A stretch of DNA of 64,000 nucleotides from Sorex araneus (Eukaryota > Chordata > Mammalia > Eulipotyphla > Soricidae): positions 4,427,051-4,491,050 of the forward strand of contig NC_073312.1 of NCBI RefSeq assembly GCF_027595985.1, in the 5' to 3' direction. Each line of letters begins with the position of its first letter. Positions within the stretch are counted from its first letter, which is position 1. Of this stretch, positions 1 to 24,253 are shown piece by piece. Below the pieces are notes generated by a model. The model saw only the letters and a list, made by a program, of their open reading frames with translations, made no database searches and was not told the DNA's origin. Both the position numbers and the translations under genes were made by a program.

Positions 1-1432
1 TTGTTGAGATGCACGTTTAAAGCATGTCGTGAGTTAATTGCTCTAAAAAAGAAACGTGAGAAAGTTGTTTGCCTGGAGCGTCTCGGCCGAGGGAGCTGCT
101 GGCCCTGGCGCTGGCCGCAGTGGGGACCTGCCTGTCCCTGGAGGCTTTCACCAGGGGCTTCGCGGAGCCTCTGGCCACCGGGGACACGGGGACACACGCG
201 TCCCCACAGACCGGGCCCCCTGAACCCGGCCACGGCCCCCCACGCTTCCCTCATGCCCGCCTGTGGCTTTCATTGTCGGCGACCGTGTGTTTGCAGGGGT
301 GTGCGGAGGGGCCCGGGTGGGTGCCAGGGCCCCTGCCAGGAGGAAGAGGCGGTGTTAATTAAGTCCGCAAAGGCCCGCGCCCCTGGACGCCGGCAAACGT
401 CAGGGAGCCCCGTCAGCAGTGCGTGAGCACACGGCGCTGCGGCCCGCGGGAGGCGGGGTCCTCGGGGGTCTTCTGGGAAGGCTGGCAGGGTGTTAGGGTG
501 GGAGCACCCGTTTCTCGTCTCAAGACGCCTCACAGATATTTGAAGGGACGCGTGAACCCGGCCGCCCCCACACCCTGGATTTGGGCGGTCGGAGTTGGGG
601 GACCCCTTGAGCTGTCCCGGGGCCACCCCAAGTCTCAGCCTTCGTCTGACCGAATGGGCGACCCCCTCCCCACGTGGGAATTTAAACCCTGGCCTGGCAC
701 CGTCAGCCTCTGTCCACCTGCCGGGGGCTGGGCGGCCTTGTGGGGGGCCTTCCCGGTGTTGCTGCAGGGGGCCGGGCGGGACCCCCGGAAGCACACTGCA
801 GGCCAGGGGCACCTGTCCCTCTTGGGGGCTTACCATAGGGCCCCTTGCCGTGCTGTTCCCAAGGGGCGGTGTGGCCTGGTGGTCTGCTCTCCCCTGCAGG
901 GCCTCTCTGGGGGTCCGGCCGGACTCTGGCTGCTCCTGGGTCTCGGCCCGTCCCCCCGTAGGCGTCACGGGTCTCCGTGCCCCCCGGCCCAGCCCTCCGG
1001 CTCTAAAATACCCATCAGGGCTATCAGTGTCCTGCTGGGAGGCGGCCGGCCTGAGAGATGGGGCCCAGCAGCCTCGGGCCCTGCTGAAGGCCGCCGTCGT
1101 GTGCTGGCGGGGGGTCCTGGGGCCTCTCCTGTGGGGACACAGCCAGTGGCCACTGTCCGTTGTCCTGGAGGGGAGCCGACAGCTCGGATGCGGAGGGTGA
1201 ATGGGAACGTGGCTGACCCCGGTGACGGCCCGGCCCGCTGCTGGCCGGGGGGCGGGGGGACTTGCTCAGAACCGCGGGGCTGGGGCTGCCTCCAGCTCCC
1301 GCTGCCCCGGGTCAGTGACCCTCCGGCGGCGCCCGTGGGGGCTCGTGTCTGACGGGCCCTCGGTCCCCGGGTGGGTCCCCGGGTGGGTCCCGGGGTCCCG
1401 GGCCCGAGACTCAGGCTCTTCTCTCCCTCCAG
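1..1432 (+). other. CTBP2 upstream intron sequence
   Basis: GC-rich sequence before the acceptor at 1431-1432. No coding exon is recognisable. The long open frames here are composition artefacts. A short AT-rich patch at 1-60 and TTAATTAA at 355-362 stand out, but I cannot assign them a role. A 12-bp unit (cccgggtgggtc-like) is repeated about three times at 1361-1400. Confidence 0.6.
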
Positions 1433-1530
1433 GCTTCACAGTGGCGGAATGCGCGCAGCCCCCCAGTCCCCCTGAGCCCGCGGACGACGCCCTTGCCCGG
1501 GAGTCCGGGAGTCGCCGAGCGCGGGGGAGG

Positions 1531-12846
<11,316 letters not shown>

Positions 12847-13925
12847 CAGAGTGACACGCGGGAATCACTCGTGAACCCGGGACCAAGAGGCGCGGAGGTG
12901 AACTGAGCAAAGGAACGTGCCGGGCTCTGGCCCGCGCCTGCAGCGTGGGAACGAGCCGAGCCTCGGCGAGGCCGGGAGCGGCCCCCTTCTGTTGTCGTGT
13001 GTTAAGTTTCTCATCTGTGCATCCCATCACCAAGAGTAAATCCATCCTCCCCTTCCCCAGCCGTCCCGTGCACCACAGGCCGCCTCAGGCGTCCCCGGCC
13101 GAGGAGGAAAAACGCTGTTGAGTGGAAAACCCCATCCAGACTCTAGTCCCTTGGTCCCCGGGGCCTGGTCACCCCTTCTGTGAAAAGGAAGGAGAAATCA
13201 CTACAAAGCGGGGAGCAAACTGTCGGCGTGCCGAGCGGCCTGGCTCCCGAGCACGCGTCTCTCCGGAACCGCGGGAGGGGCGGGCAGGTTGGCTGTGAGC
13301 AGTTACACCCTCTGATGATGCAAAAAAAAACAAAAAAAAAAAAAAAGAAAAAAAGAAAAAAGAAAAAAAAAAGTATTAAGTTTCACAAGCTGTTTGTACT
13401 CAAATATATTTTCTCAGTTTCAGATCCTCAGCTATTTTATTGAGTGGAAAGTCTTGAACTGAAGTAGTTCAAGAAGAATAATGTTGCATTTCCTTATGTC
13501 TCAGGAAACACTTTTTATGGTAACTTGTCAGATTGTCTATGAACAAACCCACTTTTTTAGACATTGATAAAGTCTTCTTTTCTTCACATGATATTTTATA
13601 CAAGGACACTTCAGGTGTGTTATTAGATGTGACTGATTTTAACAAATCCTCTTAGATTTGTATCAACTAGTTACATGTTATATTCATAGTCTTTTGTGAA
13701 TCATCGCCTTTTTGTTTAAAAGATGGCCTATTTTGAGCCTTTGTATAGGTACATTCCTGTTTTTGTGACAAAAAAAAAAGCCCTTTCAAACTGTCCCAAA
13801 CAGAAATATAATGGCTATCAGAACTGTTTTGTTTTAGTGTGAGTTACCGTTACTGTATTTGTTTATTGTAAAGGTGGACATTTAGCGTTCAGTGCAGTTT
13901 TCAATAAAAAGTAATGATAAAATTT
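12847..13925 (+). other. CTBP2: CTBP2 3' UTR
   Basis: Sequence from the stop to about 15-20 bases past the AATAAA at 13903-13908. The first part is GC-rich. From about 13376 it becomes strongly AT-rich with many T-rich tracts, like other mammalian CTBP2 3' UTRs. A pure A-rich tract with scattered C and G (13321-13374) interrupts it and may be an inserted tail or a slipped microsatellite. The 3' limit is inferred from the signal only. Confidence 0.75.
13903..13908 (+). promoter_or_regulatory. CTBP2: CTBP2 poly(A) signal AATAAA
   Basis: Canonical AATAAA in TTTTCAATAAAAAGTAATG, about 1.06 kb after the stop codon, at the end of the AT-rich 3' UTR. Confidence 0.8.
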
Positions 13926-15319
13926 GCTCAGTCCTGAAATTCTAGCACATCTCACCAGTGTGGAAGCTGCACGTGAGGGCCGGAGAGGGCAGGGCTTGCG
14001 GGCCCTGTGCACCGTGTCTAGCACCGGTTCTGGGCCTGCCCGGCCACCCCGGGGAGAACGGGCCCTAAGGCGTGGGGAGCAGAGACAAGGGGCGCCCAAA
14101 CACCCACCTGCAAGAAGCCTGGGGTTTTAAACAGCCAAAGCACCTTCGGGCAGCGGTGACCGCAATGCAGCGAGCAGCTCCATGCCTGTCCTTTCCCAGG
14201 CGGTGCTCTGGCTTTTCAAAAAGGGTTTGTGCGTACTGGACAAGGGGCCGGGATCTCTGCTTCTGCAGAATCCCTCTAGAGGGAGAGAAACCGCACAACC
14301 TGGAACGGCAGCCGCTCAGACCCCACCAGTGAGACCACGACGGCTCCCAGCAATCCGGCCCTTAACATCCCCTGGAGCCGCGCCTGTGTGGGACCCGCAT
14401 GCAGCACGGCTAGTGCGTCATCGCGGGAACGCCTGTCCACGAGGGCTCAGGGGAGAAAGAACGAAGACGTGACACCTGGTGGGTATTTTCTATTTTTAGT
14501 ATTCCAGCATTAAAATTGAGGTTGTGCACATTTCAATACCATCTAAACAGAACTCAGAAGAAAACAAGAAGCAAATATTTTAAAAGGTTTCACAGCCTTT
14601 TCACCAAGGGAAGGAGAAGCGCGTGTGTGGAGAGACCCACCATGTATACCCCGGGGCTGTCTCCGGATTCTACAAAGTGCTTATCAGGACACGGAGTCAC
14701 TGTGTTCCTGAGATAGATCGGAAATTTTTACCCAGTATTCAATTTAAACCTGAAGTGGTCAAATAATACTCTTTGATAGCAAGATTTTCTACCTAAGATG
14801 GTAGTTTTAACTTTAAATAAGATGCCCACAATTAACCAACATGCAGAAACTCTCAGTTACTCACTGAGAAACTCATACGATGCAATTACCACCCCATCGC
14901 ATTTTTAAAATCTTCATTCGTTACTGAACTGATATTCCCAATTAGCGCGAGCAAAGGCGTGCCTTTCTAACTTAGAGCAGGGGCGATGAAACACAGCAGG
15001 AACCCAGAGGCCCTCTGCCTGCCCGGTTGGGAATAGTCCATTGTCGCTCGAGCCAGAGAGCAAAGTCCCCACGATCATCTATCACGGGGGGTGTGCTCCC
15101 CCGGCTGGCACCCAGGGAGTGAAGAGTCAGACCGCTGCCCGGGCGGGCAGAGTCCTTCGTAAGGGCACTCTTCCCAACACAGAAATGCCTAGCTACTGAA
15201 AGGGCATTATCAGAAAACTTTGAAAAGAAAGAGTAGAAACCAAAACCCTTCCCAAATAAGGGAAACAACATCTATGACGTTCACTCAAAAAAAAAAAAAA
15301 AAATCTTGCCTTGCAATTT
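13926..15319. other. Tail-to-tail intergenic region or distal ZRANB1 3' UTR
   Basis: No gene and no SINE signature is seen. 14470-14960 and 15180-15300 are AT-rich and could be distal ZRANB1 3' UTR. No other canonical minus-strand signal was seen until one inside the CTBP2 3' UTR (13862-13867). Confidence 0.5.
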
Positions 15320-15826
15320 GTTCCTTCAAGATTGGATTTTATTGGGCACAACAGGAACTAAATTATTAATAAAATAAAAAGCTTGTTGTTTACGGCTTGC
15401 TGTGAATAATTTAGTCTCTAGCGAGCTCTAGCGAGACTGCAGGGGAGTGGGTCTTGATGGTGGGAGTAGAGCGCCAGGTTCTGCTCGACAACCCCTCCGA
15501 GGAGCCAGGAGCCGCCCGCCCTGTGCCCGGCGGGCGCCGTGCTGGCCACGTCTCGGGAGTGTGAAGATGCTGGTGCGACTCCTACCACACCACGTCCTAC
15601 ACAACCACATGCGTGACTTTACAGACAGATGTACAATTGGAGAGGAAAAGTTCTGTCTTTGAAAAATCTGTTTTTTTACAAACGAGTCCAAACCAGGCCG
15701 CGGCGTCCAGCAGCGGGGCGGGGGGCCCTGGGCCGGCCCGCCTGGTCCGCTCCGGCCACGCTGCCCGGCAGCCGCACGCACATGGGCTCCGGAGAGCCCG
15801 GACAGAGTCTCCTGGCTCTGGCCGTC
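15320..15826 (-). other. ZRANB1: ZRANB1 3' UTR (proximal form)
   Basis: From the stop to just past AATAAA (minus strand, plus coordinates 15338-15343). A long T-run on the minus strand (plus A-run at 15285-15302) lies just downstream, as expected for a cleavage-site T-rich element. A longer 3' UTR reaching toward 13862 is possible. Confidence 0.65.
15338..15343 (-). promoter_or_regulatory. ZRANB1: ZRANB1 candidate poly(A) signal AATAAA
   Basis: Minus-strand AATAAA in CCCAATAAAATCC, about 0.48 kb after the stop codon. Confidence 0.6.
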
Positions 15827-16045
15827 TTACTCGTCTTCCTCGTCTTCGTCTTCCTCTCCGTCGGACAGGGACGTGCAGGGCCGGATCTGCCGGTAGCGGT
15901 CGAGCCATTTCTCCACCATTTGCGTGACCAGCGGGTGGTTGCGCCGGCGCGAGCTCTTCTGCATGGCCACCAGCACGCCGCCCTCGGTCACGCAGCAGTC
16001 CAGCCACTCCCGCAGCAGCTTCTCCTGCTGCTCCTCGTTGCCGAG
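15827..16045 (-). CDS. ZRANB1: ZRANB1 last coding exon 9
   Basis: Acceptor CACCCCGCAG before 16045, stop TAA at 15829-15827. Encodes residues 637-708, ending in a run of Glu and Asp ([14 protein letters not shown]). Confidence 0.96.
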   Translation of the reverse strand, partial: LGNEEQQEKLLREWLDCCVTEGGVLVAMQKSSRRRNHPLVTQMVEKWLDRYRQIRPCTSLSDGEEDEDEEDE

Positions 16046-18265
16046 CTGCGGGGTGGGGGCGGGGGAGGCAACAGGTCAGAAACGGGGCGAGAGACGTGGA
16101 AAGAAAGAAGCCACCCGTGGCTGGCAGGGTCGGCGCAGCCCCAGCCCACGCCAGGCCCCCCAGCTGCACTGAAGCAGGGACCACGGGAACAGCGACACCT
16201 GAAGGGCGGTGCAGGACACCGGTGGCGGAAAGGCAGAAACTAAGCACTGCCCAGTGCCCTGTCTGTGCGAGGCAAGGCCGGAGGGAGACGGTCACGGCCT
16301 CCCACCCCGAGGGAGGCCACGCCCGGGGCTCCCACGGCCCCGGACTCCCCTGGTGGCCCCAGCGCGCGGCGCGGCCCGCCTCCCCTTCTCAGGGCACAAG
16401 CCAGTCGGTGCCCTTCTCCCCCCTGTGACCCCACGGGAGTTTAGACAAGGTGGACCCTCGGTGGCTCCGGCCGGCTCTCACCTCCTGGGCGGAAAGGAAG
16501 TGCACGTGGAGCAGCTTCCGCTCGCTGTCGACCAGAGGCAGGAACGTGATGGTGACGTCGTCGTCGGTGTCCAGGTTAGCGCCGGCACCGCGGCCACCGT
16601 AGCCGTCGTTCTCCATGGCGACCAGGGCGGAGAAGTGGCCCCTCGTGTAGCCCAGAGCAATCGGACTTTTCCAACAGAAACTCTGTTCCCACAGCAAAGG
16701 CAAATACACACCTGGGAGAGGGGAGGGCATCACAGTGGAGACTCCAGTGACGCAAGCCGCCGTGTCACGGAGACCGCGAACACGCTCTGGGTTCCGGCTT
16801 ACCTTGAAACCGAGTATATCCTAAAGTTTCTCCCCGAAAGCTCTTGTAGTATTTTACTCCGTAAACTATAATTGGTCGCCTAAGAATATGTGCAAGTACA
16901 AAAATGTGTGTCTGTTCCAAACTTGCTCCAGGCTGCACAAAACAAAAGAGCAATTTCTCTTTAACACGTTACTCGGGTCCGAGGCCCGGGCTCTGCACAA
17001 CCATTCGCACAAACCACGGGCACGGCAGCGCAACACCTGCCTCCCGAAACACACCGGGTCCCCGTCAGGAATCCGCAAAGCAGGCACACAGACATCACTG
17101 TCCAGACTAAGGAACCAAAGAGACCGGGGTAAATCCTGAGCAGGAGAATGAGACAGCAAAGGGTGTCTGCTTTCCAGACTCGCCCTCTGGCTGAGTGACT
17201 CGTAAAAAGATGCTCCCAAAGTCTGTCGTTTCTGCGAGAGCTGTTATTCCACGTAGAGCACATGCAGGACGCTCTGGCTTCCCGTGACGGCCCCCCACCT
17301 CTGCAGGGACGACATGTGTCTGCTAAGGAGCCCCAGGGTCTGACGGCCTAACCCCGAGAGCTCAGGGGGCGCAATCCACACTGTTCGTCTCCAGGAAGGC
17401 TCGTTCCCGAGACCGTCAAACCCTTCCTACGGCCCTGCTCCTAGTTTGTGTCACGTGAAAACAAGTCTCTGGGACAGTCCCGGCTGGCCGCCCGCGGGGG
17501 AGTCACTCGAGGGGGCAGAGGGCGTGAGCCAGCTTGGCGGGGACTGGGGACACGGCGTATCAGAAGGCGCGTCCAAGGGACAAAGCTGTCCGTCACGGAC
17601 CCATCCCTGAACACAGCCCGTGTCCGTCCCTCCTCTGCCCCGGGAGACTACGGGGCGCTCACCTGGCTGGCGAGAGAGAGGATGAAGGCCCAGTCTTCCT
17701 GCCACTGCTCCTCCCGCAGAGAGAAATGTAAACCGAAGCTCTGCGAGTACCACGATTCCCAATCTTTCCAGCGGGTGTAGAACCTGGAAAAGAAAGACAG
17801 GCCTCAGGGAACAGCAACGTGAGCCGGTGCGGAATGTCGGTTTAAGTGGCTCGTGGGCAGCTTAGTCTCTTCAGACAGAAAGTCTCCGTGCGGGGCCTGG
17901 GCGACAGCACAGCAGGCGGGTGCTGGCCTCCAGTGCCGCCGACCCCGCGCTCCACCACTGATCCCTGAGCACAGAGCCCGGAGTCAGCCCTGAGCACCTT
18001 CGACTGTGACCCTAAAACCATCTCACTAGTCAGCCACCAGCTGTCAGCAGGCTGAAGGCGGCCCAAGTGTCCCTCAGTCTCCAACACTCCCTCAGGTCAC
18101 TGCCACTGTGTCAATCACCTGATGACCAAATATGAAACGTCACTGCAACAAAAACCATTTCTTAATCTGGGATACCTCTAGGGGTCTCGCACATGGCAGG
18201 CTCCCCACCCCCAGTTTCCAGGGCAACCCCCAGCCTCTGCACTCCCAAGGGAGGACGCAATTGGT

Positions 18266-18298
<33 letters not shown>

Positions 18299-20121
18299 CT
18301 GTGTTGGGAGACACACAGAGAGGTGGTTTGCGTGTGTCGGAGGGTGTGTGTGTGTGTCTCTGTTGGAGGTAGTGGGGGGGTGTGTGTGTGTCTCTGTGTT
18401 GGAGGTAGTGGGGGGGTTGCGTGTGTCGGAAGGGGTCTGTGTGTCTCTTTTGGAGGTAGTGTGTATGTGTGTGTGTGTCTCTGGTTGGAGGTAGTGGGGG
18501 GTTGCGTGTGTCGGAAGAGGTGTGTGTGTCTCTTTTGGAGGTAGTGGGGGTGTGTGTGTGTGTCTCTGTGTTGGAGGTAGTGGGGGGTTTGTGTGTGTCT
18601 ATTGGAGGTAGTGGGGGGGGTTGCGTGTGTCGGAAGGGGTGTGTGTGTCTCTGTTGGAGGTAGTGTGTGTGTGTGTGTATGTGTCTCTTTTGGAGGTAGT
18701 GGGTGTGTGTGTGTGTCTCTGTGGGAGGTAGTAGGGGGGTTTGCGTGTGTCGGAGGGTGTGTGTGTCTCTGTGGGAGGTAATAGGGGGGTTTGTGTGTGT
18801 CGGAGGGGGGGTGTGTCTATTGGAGGTAGTGGGGGGGTTTGCGTGTGTCGGAGGGGGTGTGTGTCTGTGTGTCAGGGCGGTGTGGGGGGTAGTGTGTAGG
18901 GGTCTGGGTGTATGGATATGGGTGTTGGCGGGAAGGGGAAGCTGTCCGACAGAAAGTGTCGGTAGGAGCCTCGCCCAGCACCCCTGGCAGTGCTCGAAGA
19001 CCCTGTGGGAAGCTGGGATCAAACCCGGGTCCGGGGCTGCAAGGCAAACACCGTGCCTGCCCCCCACCACTGCGCTGGCCCAGTCCTTTCATTTTTAAGA
19101 CAAACCTGGAGGTGCTTAGGAATTACTCCAGATTTTGTGCTCAGGGCTCACCCCTTGCTCTGTGCTGGGGGCAGGGGCCTGTATGCAGTGACTGGGAGGA
19201 AACCAGGGTCACTCCCTGGACTCTCTCCAGACCGTGATGTTAGATCTTCATCCCACAGCTAAATAAAATTTAGTTAAAATCAGTTAGACTTTAAATGCAA
19301 AATCTAAAGCTACAAAATTCCAAAGGAAAATATAAAGTAAAACTTTAAAACTGTTACATTTTAAATAGCAAAAAACGACAGCATGCAAGAGCAGATGGGA
19401 ATGAAAGTCAAGACCGAGAAGTCCTAAGCACCAAAATGAAATGCTACAGATCAGAGAGAGAGAAAGAACGCCCCTGACAAGTTACTAGACTGGACGTGGC
19501 TACGGGTAAAACCTGTAGGCACGAAGGGACAATCACAGAAATTTACAAATTGAAAAAAAAAAAATGAAACATGGAAAAAACAGACAGTAAAGTCCAAGAA
19601 CCAAGAGACAACTACAAATGATTTCTTAAAATAATAATAATGAAAATAACAGAAAAAGGAACAAAATAATTTGGAAAAAAAAACAATAATTTGAAACAAC
19701 AGTGACCCAGAACTTCATAAACCACTGGACACCGCAGCAGTTTCAGGAGCTCGAGGTGCACCAGGAAGAAACACACCAGGAGCTGGAGCGACTGTACTGC
19801 AAGAGAACATTTGCCTTGCACTCGGCTGACCGGGTTCGATTCCCAGTATCCCATATGGTCCCCCAAGCACTGCCAAGAGTAACTCCTGAGTGCAGCGCCA
19901 GGAGTGACCCCTGAGCATCACCAGGTGTGACCCAAAAAAGAAAAGAAAAAGAGAAACACCAGAATGGGACTGGAGCAATAGCACAGGGGGGAGGGCGTTT
20001 GCCTTGCACAAGGCTGATCCGGGTTCGATTCCCAGCATCCCAGAGGGTCCCCTGAGCACCACCAGGGGTGATACCTGAGTGCATCACCAGGAGTAACCCC
20101 TGTGCATCGCCAGGTGTGACC

Positions 20122-20153
<32 letters not shown>

Positions 20154-23100
20154 ACCAGAAAAAGACAAAAACATGATTCTCAAATCATAGAAAATTATGG
20201 GTAAGAAAAAAAAATTCTGAAATGAGTCAAAACTACAGAGATAAAAAGAATTCGATCTGAGTTTCAGCCACTCCAGCCATCCGAGAGAAGACTGGAGTGC
20301 AATGTTTTAGCTACTGAGAGAAAACTCTACCAACCTAGAGCTCTTTGCCCTCAGAAATTATTCTTCATATAGAGACTATTCAAATAACGAAAACTGAGGA
20401 AATCTGTTGCCTATTTAGGAACGTCAAAAGTTTATTTGAAAGGAGGAAAAATGTAGTACAGGCCAGAAATTGGGAATCTATGAATATCGAAGGGAAATAA
20501 AGGTGTATAGAAATAATCACTTTTCTAATTTTTCCTTGATCTAACAGGGTTTACTCTAACGGCAACACTGCATGCTGAGCTGTCCCTCAGGCTCAGGCTG
20601 CTTTACCACAAGGCAATCAGGAAACTCACGGAAAGTTAGCACGGGAGCCTGACTGTTGAAGGCAAATCCATCCTGCAAGGCCCAGGGCAACCACCTACGA
20701 AGACTGACCGGGTAGAGCGGACGTGAGACAGGATGCTAACAGGCCGAGTCACAAACGTGACAGGCAGAGTGAAACAAAAGCAGGACAAAGAGCAAAGAAC
20801 ACGGAAAACCAAGAGGACTAAGGAACAGCAAGAGCCGGGGGTGCTGGGGCACCTGGAGATGCCGGGGGGGGGGGGGGGGGGGGGCGCGGGCCGGACTGTA
20901 TGTGGCGCTTGGGGGCCCCAGAGAGCCACGGGGAAGGCCAAGCGCCCGCCCGACCCCATACTCACCGTCCAGCCCCACACCAGCGGGTCTCAATCCAGCT
21001 ACCCACACGCGCCCTGTCCCGACACTGTCCAGCGGACGCAGCCCTGCACGGCCGCTTAGAGGAGAAGCCAACAGTTTCACGAAACAGGGAACCCTGCAAC
21101 CACGCACCTGAAGCCGACCCAAATGAGCTCGAGATGCACATCCATATCAAAACCTGAATAAATTTTATAGTTGCTTGATTCATGATTGTCCAAAGTTGCA
21201 AGAACCAAGACGCCCTTCAAGAGACGAATGGATCAGTGGGCTGGTTCATCCAGTGAAGTGTTATCAGGAGGAAATGACCCACGAAATCATGAGGCTAACA
21301 GGGAGGAACCGGGCAAGCATTTAGCAGGTGAAAGAGCCGATCTGGACAGCGACACGGTGCACCGATTCCAACTGCATAAAGTCCGTTAAAAGCAAAACTA
21401 TTTCCTGGCTAAAAAGACAACAGCGGGTCTCAGTGGCGGAGCCCTTGGCTTGCACAAGTCGAGACCTTGGCACCCAACTCCCTTTCTCCCCCCCTCCCTC
21501 CCCCCCCCCTCTCTCCCCGAGTCAGGGAGTGAAAGACGGACTGGCAGGGACAGACTATGGACATCTGTCCACAGCGCTGATGCGCTCTGAAACGCGCTGC
21601 ACACGCTGACGCCACCCTGTCACTGGTGTTTCTCGCCATCTGGTGGCTCCACTTCGTCCAACAGCACCAAAAACAGGCTGGAATGTTGGAAACCACCCCG
21701 TTCCTCTAGGCACAGCCTGTCCAATGAAGCCAAGAGTGAGCAACAGGTGATAAGCCCGTCCCGGGGACACCCAAGGGTCAGCCATGCACAGCACCCGCAT
21801 CCGTGAAACGACACGGAGTCTGGCGGCGTGTGTGTGTGCAGACTCACCAAGTAAGACAAATGCTCACTCTGTGCTGGCTGTCCCTACCAGGGAGTCACAC
21901 CGGGGCTGGGGGCTGGGGCTGGTCAGAGGGGGCACACACGGCAAACTGTTTCTTCACAGTTCTCTCCAACTTAAAAATGCTATTTTTATTTTGCCTTTTT
22001 AATGTTTTTTGGCATCTTGGACCAGAATTAACAGTCCATGAAGTAAGGTCCTGCACTGTCTGTCCGAACCGCCAGCACCACCAGAGGTCACTCCTTAATG
22101 ACCCCGAGCACCGCCAGGTGAAAAGTCAGTCTTCAGAGATGTATAGAGAGGGGCTGGAGAGAGCACAAGGAGACACTCCCCCTGCACGTGAACCCGGCTC
22201 GATCCCCGGCACCACCAGGAGGAATCCCTTAGTGCAGAGCCACGAGTAACCCCTGAGCACTGTCAGGTGTCACCCAAAAGCCAAAAAATAAAAACATCTA
22301 CGGAGCTACAGTAAGCTAGCGAGCAGCAGCAGCCACGCCCAAGGCCCACGTGCACGGGACACTGTTCCCGTCACAGGAAAGGCCAGCGCACAGGCCCGCT
22401 GCGTCAGCTGCAGCCACGGGTGTGCAGGAGAAACAGGAGGAACGCAGCCATCACCGAATGAAAACAGCTCGCTCTGAGCACCAGACGGGGGTTCATGACA
22501 GGAAATGACCCGTCCGGCTGTCACACAGATGTTTCTCGATGACATGCCCAGAGCTGGCTGGAAGGGCCCCTCAGCCGGCGTAACAAAGCAATCACAGTCC
22601 CCCGCACACCCCGCTCAGCCGCCTGCCAGCCCCGACACGCGTGTCCCCTCTGCCTCCCCGCCAGCACGAGGCGCGGCTCCCGCTCCTGAAGCTCCGGGCA
22701 GGGCCCGGGGCCCTCCGCCCCCATCACCCGCTGCAGGGGGCACCAGCCGGGAAGGCGCCCGGGCCCTGCACCGGGGCAGCTCTCTGGCTGCGCTCAGGCA
22801 CTCGGGTTAGGGACCGTCCCACCGACCGCCCCAGCCCCAGCAACGGTCACTGGTGCTGCCACTTCCGTGTTGTCCGTGGGTCATTCCAGGCGGGCACAGG
22901 GGCTTGAGTGGAGCACAAGCCAACCAGGAGGGCTCTGGACACCCGCACGGCCACCTCCACTAGCTGCCACAAAGCCCCCCACCAGGCAAGGCCGAGGGCA
23001 GAGCCGTCCCCCCGTTAGCTGCTCCCGATACGGGATGCGGCCAGCAGGGCCCCAGCCAGGCACAGGCAGACCAACGCCAACAAACGGGCCTGGCTGACAA

Positions 23101-24217
23101 GAAATGATTCAGGTACTTCAGGTGAACATACGTTTTCACTCTCGTTATCGTTTATTCTACAATTCAGGCTCCATCAAGGTAATCCAAGTGCCCTCATTTT
23201 CAAATTCTCGTGCGTATCTTTCACAATGAATACAACATCTCAAGGAGTTCGCAGGCAATATTAGAATGTGATCCCCAAATATGACAACAAAATCCACAAC
23301 TGGAACGAACGTGCTCACAAGTCCTATGAAGCTATTAGGATCAGACACTTATTTGGAGTAGGGTCACTGTAACTATAAAGCATTCAACGAGTGTATGTGT
23401 TTGGGGTGGGGATTGAACTATACATTTTGATACTGAATAGACATATGTAACATTTCAAATTTCTTTTACCTACTAACTTTAACAGCAGGCAATTTAAAAG
23501 CCTCTTTCAGCTTCAAATTCCTCATTTAAATTATGAAAGTTAGAAGAAATGTCAGCACAAAAACAAGCAAGCACGCAAGTCAAGAAAATGCAAAGATCAG
23601 AGGCCGTAGCAATAGTGCCGTGGATTCACCTATACAGGGCGAATGAGCTGCCCCAACACCCCGCATGATCCCCCCAGGGCCCGCCAGGCGTGATTCCTGA
23701 GCCCAGAGCCAGGAGTGAACCCTAAGCACTGCCACATGCCCCAAAATCAAAACAATTAAAATAAAAATGAAGTGACCAAAGTACTGAACCTCTAGCCATG
23801 GGTTCAAGTTCACAGCCAGCTGTAACCTTGGTGTGATGCCTGTGTGAAGGCTTCAGGGGGGGCTGGGAACGTGACTGTGGATCCTGCAGGGGTGAATGCC
23901 AGCGGGACCCTCAGGAGCCGAGGATGTGGTAGGCAGGAGAACTCCATCTCCTGGATCTGCACAGAAACGCACGCGGTACAGCACGACGGTGCCTGACGCT
24001 CACTGGCAAAGGGGGTGTTCATGTAGGTGGAAAGGCACGTGTGGTCAAACGGTGACCAGTGAGGCAAAGGAGAGTAACTAAATGTGTGTGCGCACACACG
24101 GTAATCAGTTAAATGAATAACTGAATGAACGTAGGCACACACGTGCGCGCGCGCGCGCGCACACACACACACACACACACGGTGAAACAGTGACCAGTCA
24201 AATGATAGTAAATGAAT

Positions 24218-24253
<36 letters not shown>

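Noticed and set aside
13180..13443. Lys-rich open frame in the CTBP2 3' UTR
   Set aside because: Generated by an A-rich tract; no protein signature.
18340..18880. Regularly spaced repeats resembling a CRISPR array
   Set aside because: Eukaryotic minisatellite: the 'spacers' are themselves TG-rich repeats and unit length varies.
18162..19070. 302-codon His/Thr-rich minus-strand frame
   Set aside because: Translation of the TG minisatellite, not a gene.
23157..23348. 63-codon minus-strand frame in AT-rich unique DNA
   Set aside because: No recognisable family or splice sites; too short to call.
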